A DNA stretch of 64,000 bases from Gautieria morchelliformis. Taxonomy: Eukaryota; Basidiomycota; Agaricomycetes; Gomphales; Gomphaceae. The notes beneath the pieces were generated by a model. The model was not told the DNA's origin. It worked only from the letters and a program-made list of their open reading frames with translations, and ran no database searches. Position numbers and translations under genes: made by a program. This document shows positions 23,285 to 36,600 of the stretch, one piece after another (position 1 is the first letter of the stretch; each line of letters opens with the position of its first letter). The stretch spans positions 1 through 64,000 of the forward strand of contig WHVA01000593.1 in the NCBI GenBank assembly GCA_015179125.1, in the 5' to 3' direction.

Positions 23285-26200
23285 CACTGTAGGAAAGATC
23301 GGAACTTAAAATACGCGCCCAATGCACTTGCCCTGAATATCAGTTCCAATTCGTACTGTTATATCGTTCCAGATTTTCCCAAAATACAGAACTTATTTCC
23401 AGTACATATTTGAACTGAAGAAAAGTTCCAAAATAATTTTTTTGAAACTGTCACTGCGAACTTTTTTTTAGGTTCGAAAATGAACTTTAAATTGTTTCTC
23501 CAAGTTGATATAAAGTGTTCAATGGTTAATGACTCGAGAAATGATAACCATGACAGCAGATTGCAAAGCACTGCAGAGATGATACACGTATCTGGGAAAT
23601 TCGAAAACTATGTGGCTAGTCATCGTCTTCCGGCTCTGGATCGACGAAAACAGTGCGAGCGAGGTCCCCACTGCGATCAATGATTCCCCACTCATTTCCA
23701 CGCTGGACTCGCCCCACAACACATTCCACCGTACGGAGGTCAATAATAATAGTTGTCGTATAGTTGTCATATGTGGTAACCTCATGTGTGGCGTCCTTGC
23801 CTCTGGTCGAGCAAGGTGTGACCAGGGCCAAAAGGAACCGGGTGGGTTGCTCAATGTCAAGTCTGCGTGAGGGAGGAAAAACAAGGTCGTAAATTGCCTC
23901 TAGCCGCCCGTAAAAAATCTGCCAGACTTGGGGCGGATGATGAAGGCCGCGGTGATTGTTTGCAACCATGAGTGTATACTGAAATGAGAGATAAATCAAT
24001 GATTATTTCAGATGTTAAAAATAGACTGCACATACACGAACAAAAGAGGCATCACGTGTCAACTTCTCTTGGGCCTCGCTTATGGCACATCGGGCACGTA
24101 TCTTGTCCCCCGCATTCGCGATGCGAACCTTTCCCCATCTCGTCATCGTTACAGGTATCTTCTTCTTCATATAGTTCGTGTCGCACGCGTAAATCTGGGC
24201 AAGGTAGAGAGCAATTCGGGTGCGAAGGTCAGGCTCAGGTTTGAAGTCGATCTTGCGAGGGGAACGCAGGATCGTATTGGGAACTAAAAGACAATAAAGA
24301 TATAAGCAGTGCTTCTGAATGCCCAGTATGTAATTGTATTTTTGACTTACATCCTTCATACTGCTTCTCGGTGCCTGTGAGGGCACCGTCGAGTCGCTCG
24401 GACGCAAGGAGCTCCCACACACGTGGGTAAAATGCTTTGAGCTGAGAAAGTTGGGCTGAGCGCTTGAGGTACATAGCGAGAGTAGCGTATGGATGGAGCC
24501 GTGAGGTAACCCAACTACCGAGCTTGCCACAAAACCGCTCCATCGGGAAGGCCCAAGTGGTCCGGGAAGGCCCAAGTGGTCCAGGCAGGACCACACCAGC
24601 AAATGTAGTCGGGAATATGAAGCAACGTGTGTACGTTGAATGTACACACAATCAACCGTTGCTCTTCATACGCATAGTACCATCTGAATATATATATAGT
24701 TAGCACGTACATAGTGTGGCACGGATGCCAGCCATGCCTCATGAGCGCAACGTACTTTTCATATTCCTTGACCCATTTGATTATTGAGGTCTCCATTTCT
24801 TGAAGCTCCTGTTCCTTGATCGTGAATTGAAGGCAACGCTTGATTATCTCCACGAGATCGCAATAGTGTCGGTAGTATTTTGCGTTTGGGAAACGATTGC
24901 GTAAGAGTATTGGACCCAGGTATTGAAACCAAAATGACATATACTCAGCTTTATACTTGGAGTTTGTAATGTCTGGCATTGCTCCTACAAAATCTGAGGG
25001 TATGGTTTTGTAGGCCTCGGCAGTTTCAGCACCGATAAGCTCCCAGATGTGAGGGGTGATCTGATAACCCTGGTCCACTGGCTCCAGATGCTTGAACTTA
25101 CCTGATCCGTTCCAATGCTGCAGTAGCATGGGGCAAATATTTTCGAAGAATAAATGCATGATATCGTGTGGGAAGCTCCGAGGAAAATGGATTGAAGTTA
25201 TGCGAAGAACCATGGAGAGTCTATTGATCCCATGCTCCATGCCAATATCGTTCTGGCCACCGACAGTATCGTCCTCATTCATCTGAGTGAGATGTTCCTG
25301 GAGGTTTTCACGTGTGCGAGGTGGCAGGTTTTGTGGGTCGTATAGTTCTCTGCGTGGCCGCCCAGGGCGGCGTGGACTGGTGAGCACTGGGTAGTATTTG
25401 GTATTTGAACTGCCATGGATGCGTTCAGCTTGGATTAGGCAACACCTACAAGGGCTATAAGCCCCGTGGCCTCTCAGGCATAGCAGCTTCGAGACTGCTG
25501 GCAGATCTCCTGAGAATATGATTGCATATGCGTGTAGATTGAAGCTTCGTTTAGTGTCTGCATCGTAGGTCTGTACGCCCTTGGCAAGCAGATGGCATTC
25601 TTCAACGAGTGGGAAGAAAAATGTATCCAAGGCCGTGGGACTGCCTGGGATCACGCCAACGGCAATCAAGTTTTCGATCCGTGTTCTGATTTCAGAAGAT
25701 AAATTGTAATTCACCAAAATTATAGGCCAGGCGGAATTGCTCTTGCTTTGCCAAGTGCCGGTCTCACTGCAAAGACCTAATTCTGTGTTAGAAACACAGT
25801 CAAACTGCTGCCATTTATCAATGAACTCACCTGGAAACCATCTGTGGAGCCACCAAATGCGATGTCCCTTGCATCAGAAAAGTATTTGTGACCGAGATTG
25901 ATGCCATCAATAATCACATCAGACTCGAGCATGGATCGGTAATTTGAGCCGTCGAATACATCGGAGAATTCTCCAGGGGTGTGCACATATTTGCTTCGGT
26001 ACTTGAGTCGCTCAATCATCCACTGCAGGAAGAGCGGCCCCTGAAAATCAGTTCCCTCGGAACTCATAAAACAGTTCCAAAGGAACTGAACACCAGTTCC
26101 AGAGAACTGATCTTAAGTACACAGATACCTTGCTGCCTTGTTTGTCACGTACTGAAATCTAGTAGTATAAATGTCACTTGGTGCGCATAGTTGCACTGAA

Positions 26201-26747
26201 GGGCAGTTCCATCGGAACTTTAATTCAGGTATTTTAGAACTGAACAAAAGTGTTCATTGACTCTATAGTTCAGTAACAACTAATTACCGAGGGGGGGCTT
26301 TTCCTAATTAGGGACTTCTAGTACAATGCCACCAAGCCGTGTCTTGGGGCATGCGACTCTGCGAGTGAACAGCATATTACGAATGGGAATGATGGAGAGC
26401 TGAATGTGATAACAAGCTGGGGGTGATGCAATAACAAGCTGGGGCTGATGTGATAACAAGCTGAGGCTGAATGCGATAACAAGCTGGGGCTGATGCAGGT
26501 CGAGAGTTCAATGAGGTATGTGCGAGAGCGAGTCGAGAGTTCAGTAAGCTATGCGTGAGAGACAAGTGCCGGCGCCAATGCGAGAGCTGAGGGTCAAGGG
26601 CGAGTGCCGCGAGTGGAATGGGGCGAATGCAAAGAGTGTAAAGAGAGTGGGATGAGTGCTGTGCATGAGAGGAAATAGTGGGGCGAGTGCCACGTACGAG
26701 TGCGAAGAATGGATATCGAAATAGCATGGATGGTGGCCGCGCGAGTC

Positions 26748-28859
26748 TCACTTGTTCTTGGTTTTGGATGCAGAGGGGACATTCTCGTCCATCTAGTGAG
26801 CATGATTAGTATTTGTCCTATTCCCAAGAATGATAATATGAGATGGGGTAGGCATACCTCACGGACTTTTTTAGACGGCTTGGAAACCCGTGTGCTCTAT
26901 ACAGGTGGCATTTTATTAGTTAGGTTGGATATTTTGTAGATATCTAACTCACCTGTTTCCTGGGTGGCCGCACCGGTACTGGTTCCTGATGAGAGAATAC
27001 TAAGTCATAAGATCGCGTGATATTAGAGAGCGCTCATGCTCACCACGGCAACGTTCTTGCGTTTGGCCTAAGTGGTGACATTATTGACATGTGGATAATT
27101 AACTTGTGATAATCGAAAGAATGAAATCTGGAACTCACTGGCACAGTCGTTTCTTCCTGAGCATGTGCACCTTCCTCTCCTGGTACCGGTGTCCTCTTTC
27201 TCTTCTGGCCGGCATGAGTTTCTTCGATGGCAGCACTGGCAGCTGGAGTATTCTTTGCCTTGGCTGTCGCAGCCTTGGTTCCAGCCTTTTTCTTGCCTTT
27301 GCCATTGCCTTTGGGCTTGGGTTGCTGGCTGGACATTCCGAGCATCTCCAGCTCGGCATTGTTAGCTGTAGGTTGCGGTTTCACAGTGCCATATTTTTTC
27401 TGGGGCGCAGGCTAACAAGCAATCTAATTAGTAAGGGTTCACGTGCTTTTATATAGTAAATATGTTTCGAAGCAAAGAACGGTGGGAGAAAATGGCTTGG
27501 CACACATACCTGGAGGACCTTGATAGATACAGACGTTTCCGTCAATGGCCTCTTCTTTGAAGTGTCCTTGATGTTCGAGCCCGTTTTGCCTTTTTTGTCC
27601 TTTTTCTTTGTCATCTTGACCACTGGCACTACCGAAGCAGCAGCCGGGATGACGGTGGCAAGAGGGGCAGCAGGGATGACGGTGGCGAGAGGGGCAGCAG
27701 GGATGACGGTGGCAAGAATGGGTGCGATGGCGGCCCCAGTCGTAAGAGGATGGGCAGGAACTGGGACACTTGGGCGACCGGCTCGCCTCCTGGCAATGGC
27801 ACGTGCCTGTTCAGACGAATTCTTGAGGTACTGCTGCATGAGTGCACGTATTGGCCATGCACCATAGAAAAAATTAAGTTCGGGGATCTCTTTGAGTATC
27901 TGTCATATTATTAGTTCTTAATGTATGTAGAAACAAAGAAGACGCACATTTGCTTCGGTGAGCAACAATTTACGGTCCTCTTGGTAGCGCATGGCCTTCT
28001 TCGTGTCCAACAGCTTGGCGCACCACTCATGAACAGTGACCTATATAAAGGACGGCATGTTAGTCTGATTGATAGTATGTGGTCGCATCCTTGAGTTCTT
28101 ACCAATATTTCACTATACTGCTTGTCCCCTTTCTTGAAACCCATATGCATGCGTATATTGAAGTCGCGACCTCCAGTACCGTCAGGTTTTGGTATAACAT
28201 CGAAGACCTCGCCGTTGTTACTCCTCCTGATGAGGTCTGCGAGCGTAAAGTTAACCTCTGTCACCTTTTCTTTCTTCTTGGGAGGCTCGGGCTCAGTGTT
28301 GCTCCCAGATCCAGATCCAGATCCAGAGCTGGCACTGTCACTATCACTCTCAGAAATGTCAGTATCGCTCCCAGATTCACCATCACTGTCGCTGTTGGAA
28401 CTATCTTCAGATTCACTTCCAGGTTCCGTGTTTTCACCTTCGTAGTCGGCATGGACTGTGCTGATGGGCTGGGCAGCACTGACAGAGGTAGCGGTTAAAT
28501 CGGGGGTATCTTATGGGAAGAGGGGGGCCGAAGTGGCTTGGATAGAGGTATCTGGGGTTTCTTCTGCAGGGGAGGGACCAGCGCCGGCTAGAGATAAATG
28601 AAAAAAATTAGTATATGCATGCAAAATCAATTTTATGCTTTACCTGGGACTGTAGGTGGCAACAGCGTTCTAGGGTCTACACCCTGAGCATAGAGTTTGT
28701 GAAAGATATCTACGTGGTGTGGGAAGGCCGTAGGCCAGAGTATTGTGGGAGGGTCAAAAGACGGCCTTAGGACACCGAGAAAAGTTGGAACTTACGTGTC
28801 CACTCTGGCGGAATTTGATTGGACTTAGACTTCTTCATGGATTTAGACTTCTTCACCAT
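26748..28859 (-). CDS. CACTA accessory gene of element B, acidic/Lys-rich protein
   Basis: Unknown function; transcribed divergently from tnp2 inside element B. The proposed start at 28859 gives MVKKSKSMKKSKSNQIPP. Further exons hold DIFHKLYAQGVDPRTLLPP (about 28710-28650), an acidic Ser/Asp/Gly stretch (28470-28300), and the best conserved core FTLADLIRRSNNGE with PDGTGGRDFNIRMHMG (28250-28140). After that come HEWCAKLLDTKKAMRYQED (about 28030-27970), ELNFFYGAWPIRALMQQYL (about 27880-27820), Ala/Pro repeats, several Lys-rich blocks, and a tiny last exon MDENVPSASKTKNK ending at 26748. Many very short exons. A role like the DNA-binding TnpA of plant CACTA elements is possible but is inference. 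One stop near 28513 has to fall in an intron. Confidence 0.6.
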
Positions 28860-29019
28860 TGTGTTCAGTGTCGAGTCCGAGGAATGAGTCTGTGAGTGGC
28901 GGGAAGCTGGTGGTACGATCTAAAAATTCAGGATTACCTAATGAACGGAGATTCAACTGACTTGAGGATTTTCATTTGCCCCAAGTACTGTACTAGCGCC
29001 GGCCTGCTTGCTTCCTCCC

Positions 29020-32000
29020 ATGGCTGGCAAAGAGCCCTGCAGATGCATTCCTACCTGCATGAAGCTCCTAGGTCCTAGGCAACGTATCCGTCATCGTCAA
29101 GCTATCGAGGCAGCACTTGCTCTCGGCTCATCGGAATCGGATCATGGAGAACATGGATCCGGTGATCTCGGTGGTGCAGGCACTGGTAGGAACATCGACA
29201 TTGACCGTGATGGGTCCCAAGAGTCAATTCGGAGGGATGTGGCTGAGGACTTCATGGACATTACAAGCAACACAGGTGATAGCACTGACGGCTATAGTGA
29301 TTCCAGCAACACTAGTAACTCTAATGATGACCTCGAGCATGTGCTGGATGCCACAATTGCTCAGGGTGAGGACACCAACGACAATGAGGAGGAAGATGTT
29401 GAGCCAGATGAAATTACCGATGACAATCTCATTCAAGTTCTCCAGGAGCGATTTGGCGATGAATGGGAGCAGCAACTCCATGATCTTCGTATGTGTCTGA
29501 TCTTACTATATATACTAGCTGTGGCTCAAGAAATCGAGATAGTGTCTCATCTTTCTTCAATTAGGAGGTACCGAACTCACAGATCAAGACCTTGATAACA
29601 TCAGTGTCTTTGCCCTACGTATGCAAGGCACGGGTCTATCACGGTCAACCTATCAAAACTTGCGCCGATTCTTCAGACACAGGTTGAACCTGGACACGGA
29701 GTACTTGATGTACCGCCGTGTGGAATTTCTCTCAGGTGTCAAGCCAGTCTTTTATGACATGTGTAACAAGTCATGCTGCCTCTTCGTCGCTGCTCTAGCT
29801 GCGCGTCGGGATTGCCCCATATGTAACCTCCCTCGCTTCCATGCCACCGGCAAGCCAATCGCACGGTGGTCCTACCTCCCGATCATCCCTCGATTCAAAG
29901 CATGGTATGAAAGCCTGCCGATGATTGAGCGACTCAAGTACCGAAGCAAATATGTGCACACCCCTGGAGAATTCTCCGATGTATTCGACAGCTCAAATTA
30001 CCGATCCATGCTCGAGTCTGATGTGATTATTGACGGCATCAATCTCGGTCACAAATACTTTTCTGATGCAAGGGACATCGCATTTGGTGGCTCCACAGAT
30101 GGTTTCCAGGTGAGTTTATTGATAAATGGCAGCAGTTTACTGTGTTTCTAACGCAGAATTAGGTCTTTGCAGTGAGACCGGCACTTGGCAAAAGCAAGAG
30201 CAATTCCGCCTGGCCTATAATTTTGGTGAATTACAATTTATCTTCTGAAATCAGAACACGGATCGAAAACTTGATTGCCGTTGGCGTGATCCCAGGCAGT
30301 CCCACGGCCTTGGATACATTTTTCTTCCCACTCGTTGAAGAATGCCATCTGCTTGCCAAGGGCGTACAGACCTACGATGCAGACACTAAACGAAGCTTCA
30401 ATCTACACGCATATGCAATCATATTCTCAGGAGATCTGCCAGCAGTCTCGAAGCTGCTATGCCTGAGAGGCCACGGGGCTTATAGCCCTTGTAGGTGTTG
30501 CCTAATCCAAGCTGAACGCATCCATGGCAGTTCAAATACCAAATACTACCCAGTGCTCACCAGTCCACGCCGCCCTGGGCGGCCACGCAGAGAACTATAC
30601 GACCCACAAAACCTGCCACCTCGCACACGTGAAAACCTCCAGGAACATCTCACTCAGATGAATGAGGACGATACTGTCGGTGGCCAGAACGATATTGGCA
30701 TGGAGCATGGGATCAATAGACTCTCCATGGTTCTTCGCATAACTTCAATCCATTTTCCTCGGAGCTTCCCACACGATATCATGCATTTATTCTTCGAAAA
30801 TATTTGCCCCATGCTACTGCAGCATTGGAACGGATCAGGTAAGTTCAAGCATCTGGAGCCAGTGGACCAGGGTTATCAGATCACCCCTCACATCTGGGAG
30901 CTTATCGGTGCTGAAACTGCCGAGGCCTACAAAACCATACCCTCAGATTTTGTAGGAGCAATGCCAGACATTACAAACTCCAAGTATAAAGCTGAGTATA
31001 TGTCATTTTGGTTTCAATACCTGGGTCCAATACTCTTACGCAATCGTTTCCCAAACGCAAAATACTACCGACACTATTGCGATCTCGTGGAGATAATCAA
31101 GCGTTGCCTTCAATTCACGATCAAGGAACAGGAGCTTCAAGAAATGGAGACCTCAATAATCAAATGGGTCAAGGAATATGAAAAGTACGTTGCGCTCATG
31201 AGGCATGGCTGGCATCCGTGCCACACTATGTACGTGCTAACTATATATATATTCAGATGGTACTATGCGTATGAAGAGCAACGGTTGATTGTGTGTACAT
31301 TCAACGTACACACGTTGCTTCATATTCCCGACTACATTTGCTGGTGTGGTCCTGCCTGGACCACTTGGGCCTTCCCGGACCACTTGGGCCTTCCCGATGG
31401 AGCGGTTTTGTGGCAAGCTCGGTAGTTGGGTTACCTCACGGCTCCATCCATACGCTACTCTCGCTATGTACCTCAAGCGCTCAGCCCAACTTTCTCAGCT
31501 CAAAGCATTTTACCCACGTGTGTGGGAGCTCCTTGCGTCCGAGCGACTCGACGGTGCCCTCACAGGCACCGAGAAGCAGTATGAAGGATGTAAGTCAAAA
31601 ATACAATTACATACTGGGCATTCAGAAGCACTGCTTATATCTTTATTGTCTTTTAGTTCCCAATACGATCCTGCGTTCCCCTCGCAAGATCGACTTCAAA
31701 CCTGAGCCTGACCTTCGCACCCGAATTGCTCTCTACCTTGCCCAGATTTACGCGTGCGACACGAACTATATGAAGAAGAAGATACCTGTAACGATGACGA
31801 GATGGGGAAAGGTTCGCATCGCGAATGCGGGGGACAAGATACGTGCCCGATGTGCCATAAGCGAGGCCCAAGAGAAGTTGACACGTGATGCCTCTTTTGT
31901 TCGTGTATGTGCAGTCTATTTTTAACATCTGAAATAATCATTGATTTATCTCTCATTTCAGTATACACTCATGGTTGCAAACAATCACCGCGGCCTTCAT

Positions 32001-32324
32001 CATCCGCCCCAAGTCTGGCAGATTTTTTACGGGCGGCTAGAGGCAATTTACGACCTTGTTTTTCCTCCCTCACGCAGACTTGACATTGAGCAACCCACCC
32101 GGTTCCTTTTGGCCCTGGTCACACCTTGCTCGACCAGAGGCAAGGACGCCACACATGAGGTTACCACATATGACAACTATACGACAACTATTATTATTGA
32201 CCTCCGTACGGTGGAATGTGTTGTGGGGCGAGTCCAGCGTGGAAATGAGTGGGGAATCATTGATCGCAGCGGGGACCTCGCTCGCACTGTTTTCGTCGGT
32301 CCAGAGCTGGAAGACGATGACTAG
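29020..32324 (+). CDS. tnp2 transposase of element B
   Basis: Transposase of CACTA/EnSpm elements, which cuts at the CACTG ends. ATG 29020 gives MAGKEPCRCIPTCMKLLG, a Cys-containing start shared with element A. An acidic region follows, then FGDEWEQQLHDL and an intron at about 29489-29565. The next exon has LRRFFRHRLNLDTEYLMY, CCLFVAALAARRDCPICNLP and FGGSTDGFQ. After the intron near 30110-30165 comes VNYNLSSEIRTRIENLI and the large Tnp2 core (HAYAIIFSGDLPAVSKLLC, FPHDIMHLFFENI, FPNAKYYRHYCDL). The end is an RIDFKPEPDL-like domain and DRSGDLARTVFVG. A 19-nt tandem duplication at 31359-31396 throws the frame just before the conserved FPMERFCGKLGS. Unless this is spliced out, the protein is truncated and element B is not autonomous. 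Confidence 0.8.
31359..31396 (+). repeat. 19-bp tandem duplication in tnp2
   Basis: GACCACTTGGGCCTTCCCG is repeated twice back to back (31359-31377, 31378-31396). The same duplication is at 24544-24581 in element A. It inserts 19 nt into the WTTWAFPMERFCG block. Confidence 0.92.
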
Positions 32325-33310
32325 CCGCATAGTTTTCGAATTTCCCAGATACGTGTATCATCTCTGCAGTGCTTTGCAATCTGCTATCATGGTTATCATT
32401 TCTCGAGTATTAACCATTGAACACTTTATATCAATTTGGAGAAACAAAGTTCATTTTAGAACTTAAAAAAGGTGTTGCGTCGATGAGTCAAAAAAAATTT
32501 TTGGAACCTTTGGTGTAGTTCAAATTAGTACTGAAAAAAAGTTCTGTATTTTTGTAAATTTCCGGAACCCTAAAAAAGTACAAATTGGAATGGACAATCC
32601 GTGTAAGTGCATTGGAAACTGAATTTAAGTTCCGATCTTTCCTACAGTGCATCGGCAGGCTTTCATACCATGCTTTGAATCGAGGGATGATCGGGAGGTA
32701 GGACCACCGTGCGATTGGCTTGCCGGTGGCATGGAAGCGAGGGAGGTTACATATGGGGCAATCCCGACGCGCAGCTAGAGCAGCGACGAAGAGGCAGCAT
32801 GACTTGTTACACATGTCATAAAAGACTGGCTTGACACCTGAGAGAAATTCCACACGGCAGTACATCAAGTACTCCGTGTCCAGGTTCAACCTGTGTCTGA
32901 AGAATCGGCGCAAGTTTTGATAGGTTGACCGTGATAGACCCGTGCCTTGCATACATAGGGCAAAGACACTGATGTTATCAAGGTCTTGATCTGTGAGTTC
33001 GGTACCTCCTAATTGAAGAAAGATGAGACACTATCTCGATTTCTTGAGCCACAGCTAGTATATATAGTAAGATCAGACACATACGAAGATCATGGAGTTG
33101 CTGCTCCCATTCATCACCGAAGCGCTCCTGGAGGACTTGAATGAGATTTTCATCGGTAATCTCATCTTCAACATCCTCTTCAGTACCATCTGCTTCTTCA
33201 TCCTCTATGTTGAGTGTGGCATCGGCTGGAGGCAGAACAATATCACTAGAATTGGTGCTAGAATAACTTGAGTCACCAGTAGAACTGTCATCTGTGTTGA
33301 CCGCTTCTTC

Positions 33311-33610
33311 TGTTGGGATGAGTAAGCGGGAACGCAGCCGGTGCGTCAGACGCACCGTACAACCAGTAACAAAGACCAGAATAGCCACGGTCATACATGA
33401 CCGTGGTAGTATATGATACGGAAAAGTAGCTACGCACACCTCAGTGAACTCCCCATTCACTGAGGTGCGTATACCCTTCTCTAGAACTAGGCAGACCATG
33501 CTCACATGTCTTGTAGCTTGTCTGTCTATAGGTACAGTAATACTATACACTCAGTGAACTCCCCATTCACTGAGCTTGTCTTTCTATAGCTACTGCGCAT
33601 AACCGCTACA
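33311..33610 (+). repeat. Copia 5' LTR
   Basis: 300 bp, TG...CA bounded. It holds several palindromes (GTGCGTC/GACGCAC type, CCACGGTCAT/ATGACCGTGG, and two copies of CAGTGAA...TTCACTG). Confidence 0.95.
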
Positions 33611-33622
33611 GGTTATGGGCCC
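33611..33622 (+). promoter_or_regulatory. Copia primer-binding site
   Basis: GGTTATGGGCCC starts at the first base after the LTR. It is complementary to GGGCCCAUAACC, the anticodon-arm sequence expected in a fungal initiator Met tRNA. Priming by an internal tRNA fragment is known for Copia elements. Confidence 0.6.
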
Positions 33623-36600
33623 CGCAGAGCCTACAATGTCCTCCACTAACTCAAAGTCATTTACTGTCCCGAAGCTTGCCCGAGACGGCTCAAATTGGGT
33701 TACCTGGAAGAGCCAGACGCTGGCCACGTTGTCGTCGACTCGTGGCGCCAAGCGGCACCTGGAAGGGACCGCCCGGGTTCCTCCTCCGATTCCCACTTAC
33801 CCCACTGGCCACACGCTAACGGATGAACAGGAGGAGGAGCTGGATGACCTGGAGAAACGATGGGACGACTACAACCAACGCGAGGCCACGATCATGGCCC
33901 AGGTCTTCACCACGGTCCCAGACAGTGTGCTAATCGAAGTATGTAACCTTGCCACTGCAAAAGAGGTATGGGATGCGGTGTGCGCGAAGCACGAGGCCCG
34001 AGCACTCACCATTAAGGTTGATATGCGGTGCCGGATGTACGAGCTAAAATGCGAAGACGATGCTAATGTCCGCACGCACCCGGAATCTCTTATGAGGATG
34101 CAGGAGCAGCTTGCCGGAATGAACGCTAAGCTCACTGACGATGACCTGGTCACGGTCATCCTCGGCTCACTCCCCAAGTCGTATCGCCCGTTGATTAATG
34201 CGATCACGATGTCAGCTGCGCATGCCAAAGCTAAGCTGGAGCTGGACCAGGTCGTGGGGACGCTGATCGACGAGTTCGAGAGGCTTACAATCGAGGAACG
34301 CCAGCTGAAGGCGAGCGAGAACGCGCTCGCAGTAGCTAAGGGCCGCGGGAAGCCCCAGGGCCGCAGCAACAACTCCAGTGGCACGAAAAGTGACGTAGAA
34401 TGCTGGAAGTGTGGCAAAAAGGGGCACGTAAAAGCAGAATGTCGGTCTAAAGCTAAGAAGAAGGACGATGACAAAAAGGCGGGCAGATCGGCGAACGTAG
34501 CAGCGGAAGGTGATGGCTTTGCCTTCACGACGACGCTCGCCGGGACCACACTTGCGCTGGGAACGAGTCTGTCGACGGAACGGGAAGTTGACGTCTATGA
34601 CTTGGGCGCATCAGGCCACATGTCACCGTACCGGCACCGGTTTACCACCTTCAAGGACATCACGCTGCGCGCAATCAATGCCGCGGACAAGACTGTATTC
34701 AAGGCTACCGGGATAGGCAACATGCGAGTCGAAATCCCAAATGGGAAAACGACGACGCATGTTACCTTGAAGGACGTACTATACTGCCCAAACCTCGCTT
34801 TCACCTTAGTCTCCCTGACGCGCTGTGACGCAGCCGGGTTCACGGTCCTGTTAAAGGACCGGAAATGCTTAATCCGGGACGCGAAGGGGACGCTGCTCGG
34901 ACAGGTCCCACTCACGGATGGGCTCTACAAGTTAGAGCGCAAGCCAACGGCGGCGGTGGCGAGTACAACGCGTAAAACACTCACGCTGGATGAACTGCAC
35001 CGCCGCATGGGGCACATATCACCACAGACCGCCCGGAAACTCGTCCAGGACGGCACTGTGACTGGACTCGAAGTAGACACAACGAGCCAGGCTACCTTTT
35101 GCACAGCATGTGCGCAAGCGAAGCCGACCCGCAAACCCGTGCCGCAGAAGCGGGAGGGTCCGCGGGCCGCAAAATTCGGCGACAAGGTCCATTCGGACGT
35201 GTGGGGGCCGGCCAACCCCCAAAGCTATGACGGAAAGGATTATTTCGTCAGTTTCACTGATGACTATAACCGGTGGACATACCTGGTACCAATAGCGAAA
35301 AAGAGTGACACGTTCGGCTGCTACAAGCAGTACGAAGCGTGGATCGAGACGCAACATGGCGCCAGGGTCAAATGCTTGCAAACAGATCGCGGCGGGGAGT
35401 ATCTCTCTGATGCGTTCACAACCCACCTGAAGACAAAAGGCACCGTGCGAAGCCTCACCGTGCATGACACGCCGGAGGAGAATGGCGTGTCAGAGCAGCT
35501 CAACCGGACGCTGTTGGAGCATGCACGGGCAATGCACATTGCAGCCAGCATGCCCAAGTTCCTATGGACCGAGTCAGTCCAGCACGCTGTGTGGTTGAAA
35601 AACCGCACACCAATGCGTGCACTCGATGGCAGGACGCCGTACGAGATGGTACACGGCGTGAAGCCGGACCTCATGGACTTACCGGAATGGGGTGCACGGG
35701 CATTCGTCCTCAAGGAGGACACTGGGAAACTGGAGCCGAGGGCAGAGGAAGGGAGATGGGTAGGGTACAGCGACGAGAGCGAAGGGCACAGGGTGTACTG
35801 GCCCAGGAAACGTCGTGTTACCGTCGAGTGTAACTTGACGTTCGACGGACCAGTCATCCTCACCCCCGCTGATGCGCTGACTGAGGGGGAGACATGGACC
35901 CAAGGCAGTCAGAGGGCCAGCGGCGCCCTGCCCGGGCAACCACCCCCACTCCCTCCAGTCGACCCCACGCGCGGCACACGTACCGCGGACCCCCTCGAAG
36001 GGCTCGAGGCCCCGGACCCCATCGCGGACCAGCCCCAGGGCAGGGGCCACCGCACGCGGAAGCCGTCCGCATATGTGCGCGACATCGCGGACGGTGCGGG
36101 GAGCAGCACAGGTCATGCAAACGCACCCGCATACCCACGCGGGTTGCCTCTACCCACCGAGCATCGCGCCCTCGCGGTCCTAGAAGAACTGCACGAGGAC
36201 GTGGCCGAGGTCGAGGGGGGCACACACGTGCACACAGGCACGTACACACATGCACACGTGCCGCACTGGTCCACCGCAGATCAGCCCTTCAAGGCCCTGG
36301 TGGAGCCAGGAAAGGACGGCGGCGGGATGGAGGGGGAGACGCGCCCCCTAGACCTCGCGGTGCACGCTGCCAGAGTTGAGGGGGAGATGCGACCCCCCCC
36401 CCTTGATTTCCCGCTGGTGGCGGCGGCGACGCAGGGTGCAGCAGTCGACCCGATAAGTCTCGCTGATGCACGCTCACGCGAGGACTGGCCCCTCTGGGAC
36501 ATGTCCATCAAGCGCGAGCTGGATCAGCATGCGACACTAGGGACCTGGGACCTGGTGGAGCCCCCAGATGGAGTGAACATCGTCGGCAGTAAGCTTGTTT

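Larger units (their letters stand above)
26021..32649 (+). mobile_element. CACTA element B (inserted in A)
   Basis: A second copy of the same family, in plus orientation. Its left end begins CACTGCAGGAAGAGCGG at 26021 and its right end finishes CGATCTTTCCTACAGTG at 32649. CATC flanks it on both sides (26017-26020 and 32650-32653). The host site is the coding sequence of element A's tnp2 between the codons for LPM and IERL, which are contiguous in B itself (near 29920). It carries tnp2 on plus and the accessory gene on minus. Left subterminal repeats such as CAGTTCC and GGAACTG lie at 26050-26120. Confidence 0.92.

Noticed and set aside
23285-32649. Inverted copies at 23.5-26.0 and 29.9-32.6 kb as an assembly artefact
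   Set aside because: Different target duplications, diverged termini and scattered differences argue for two real copies, though only long reads can exclude it.
33869-34549. 226-residue minus-strand ORF inside Copia gag
   Set aside because: It is the shadow of a strongly biased coding frame on the other strand and has no family resemblance.
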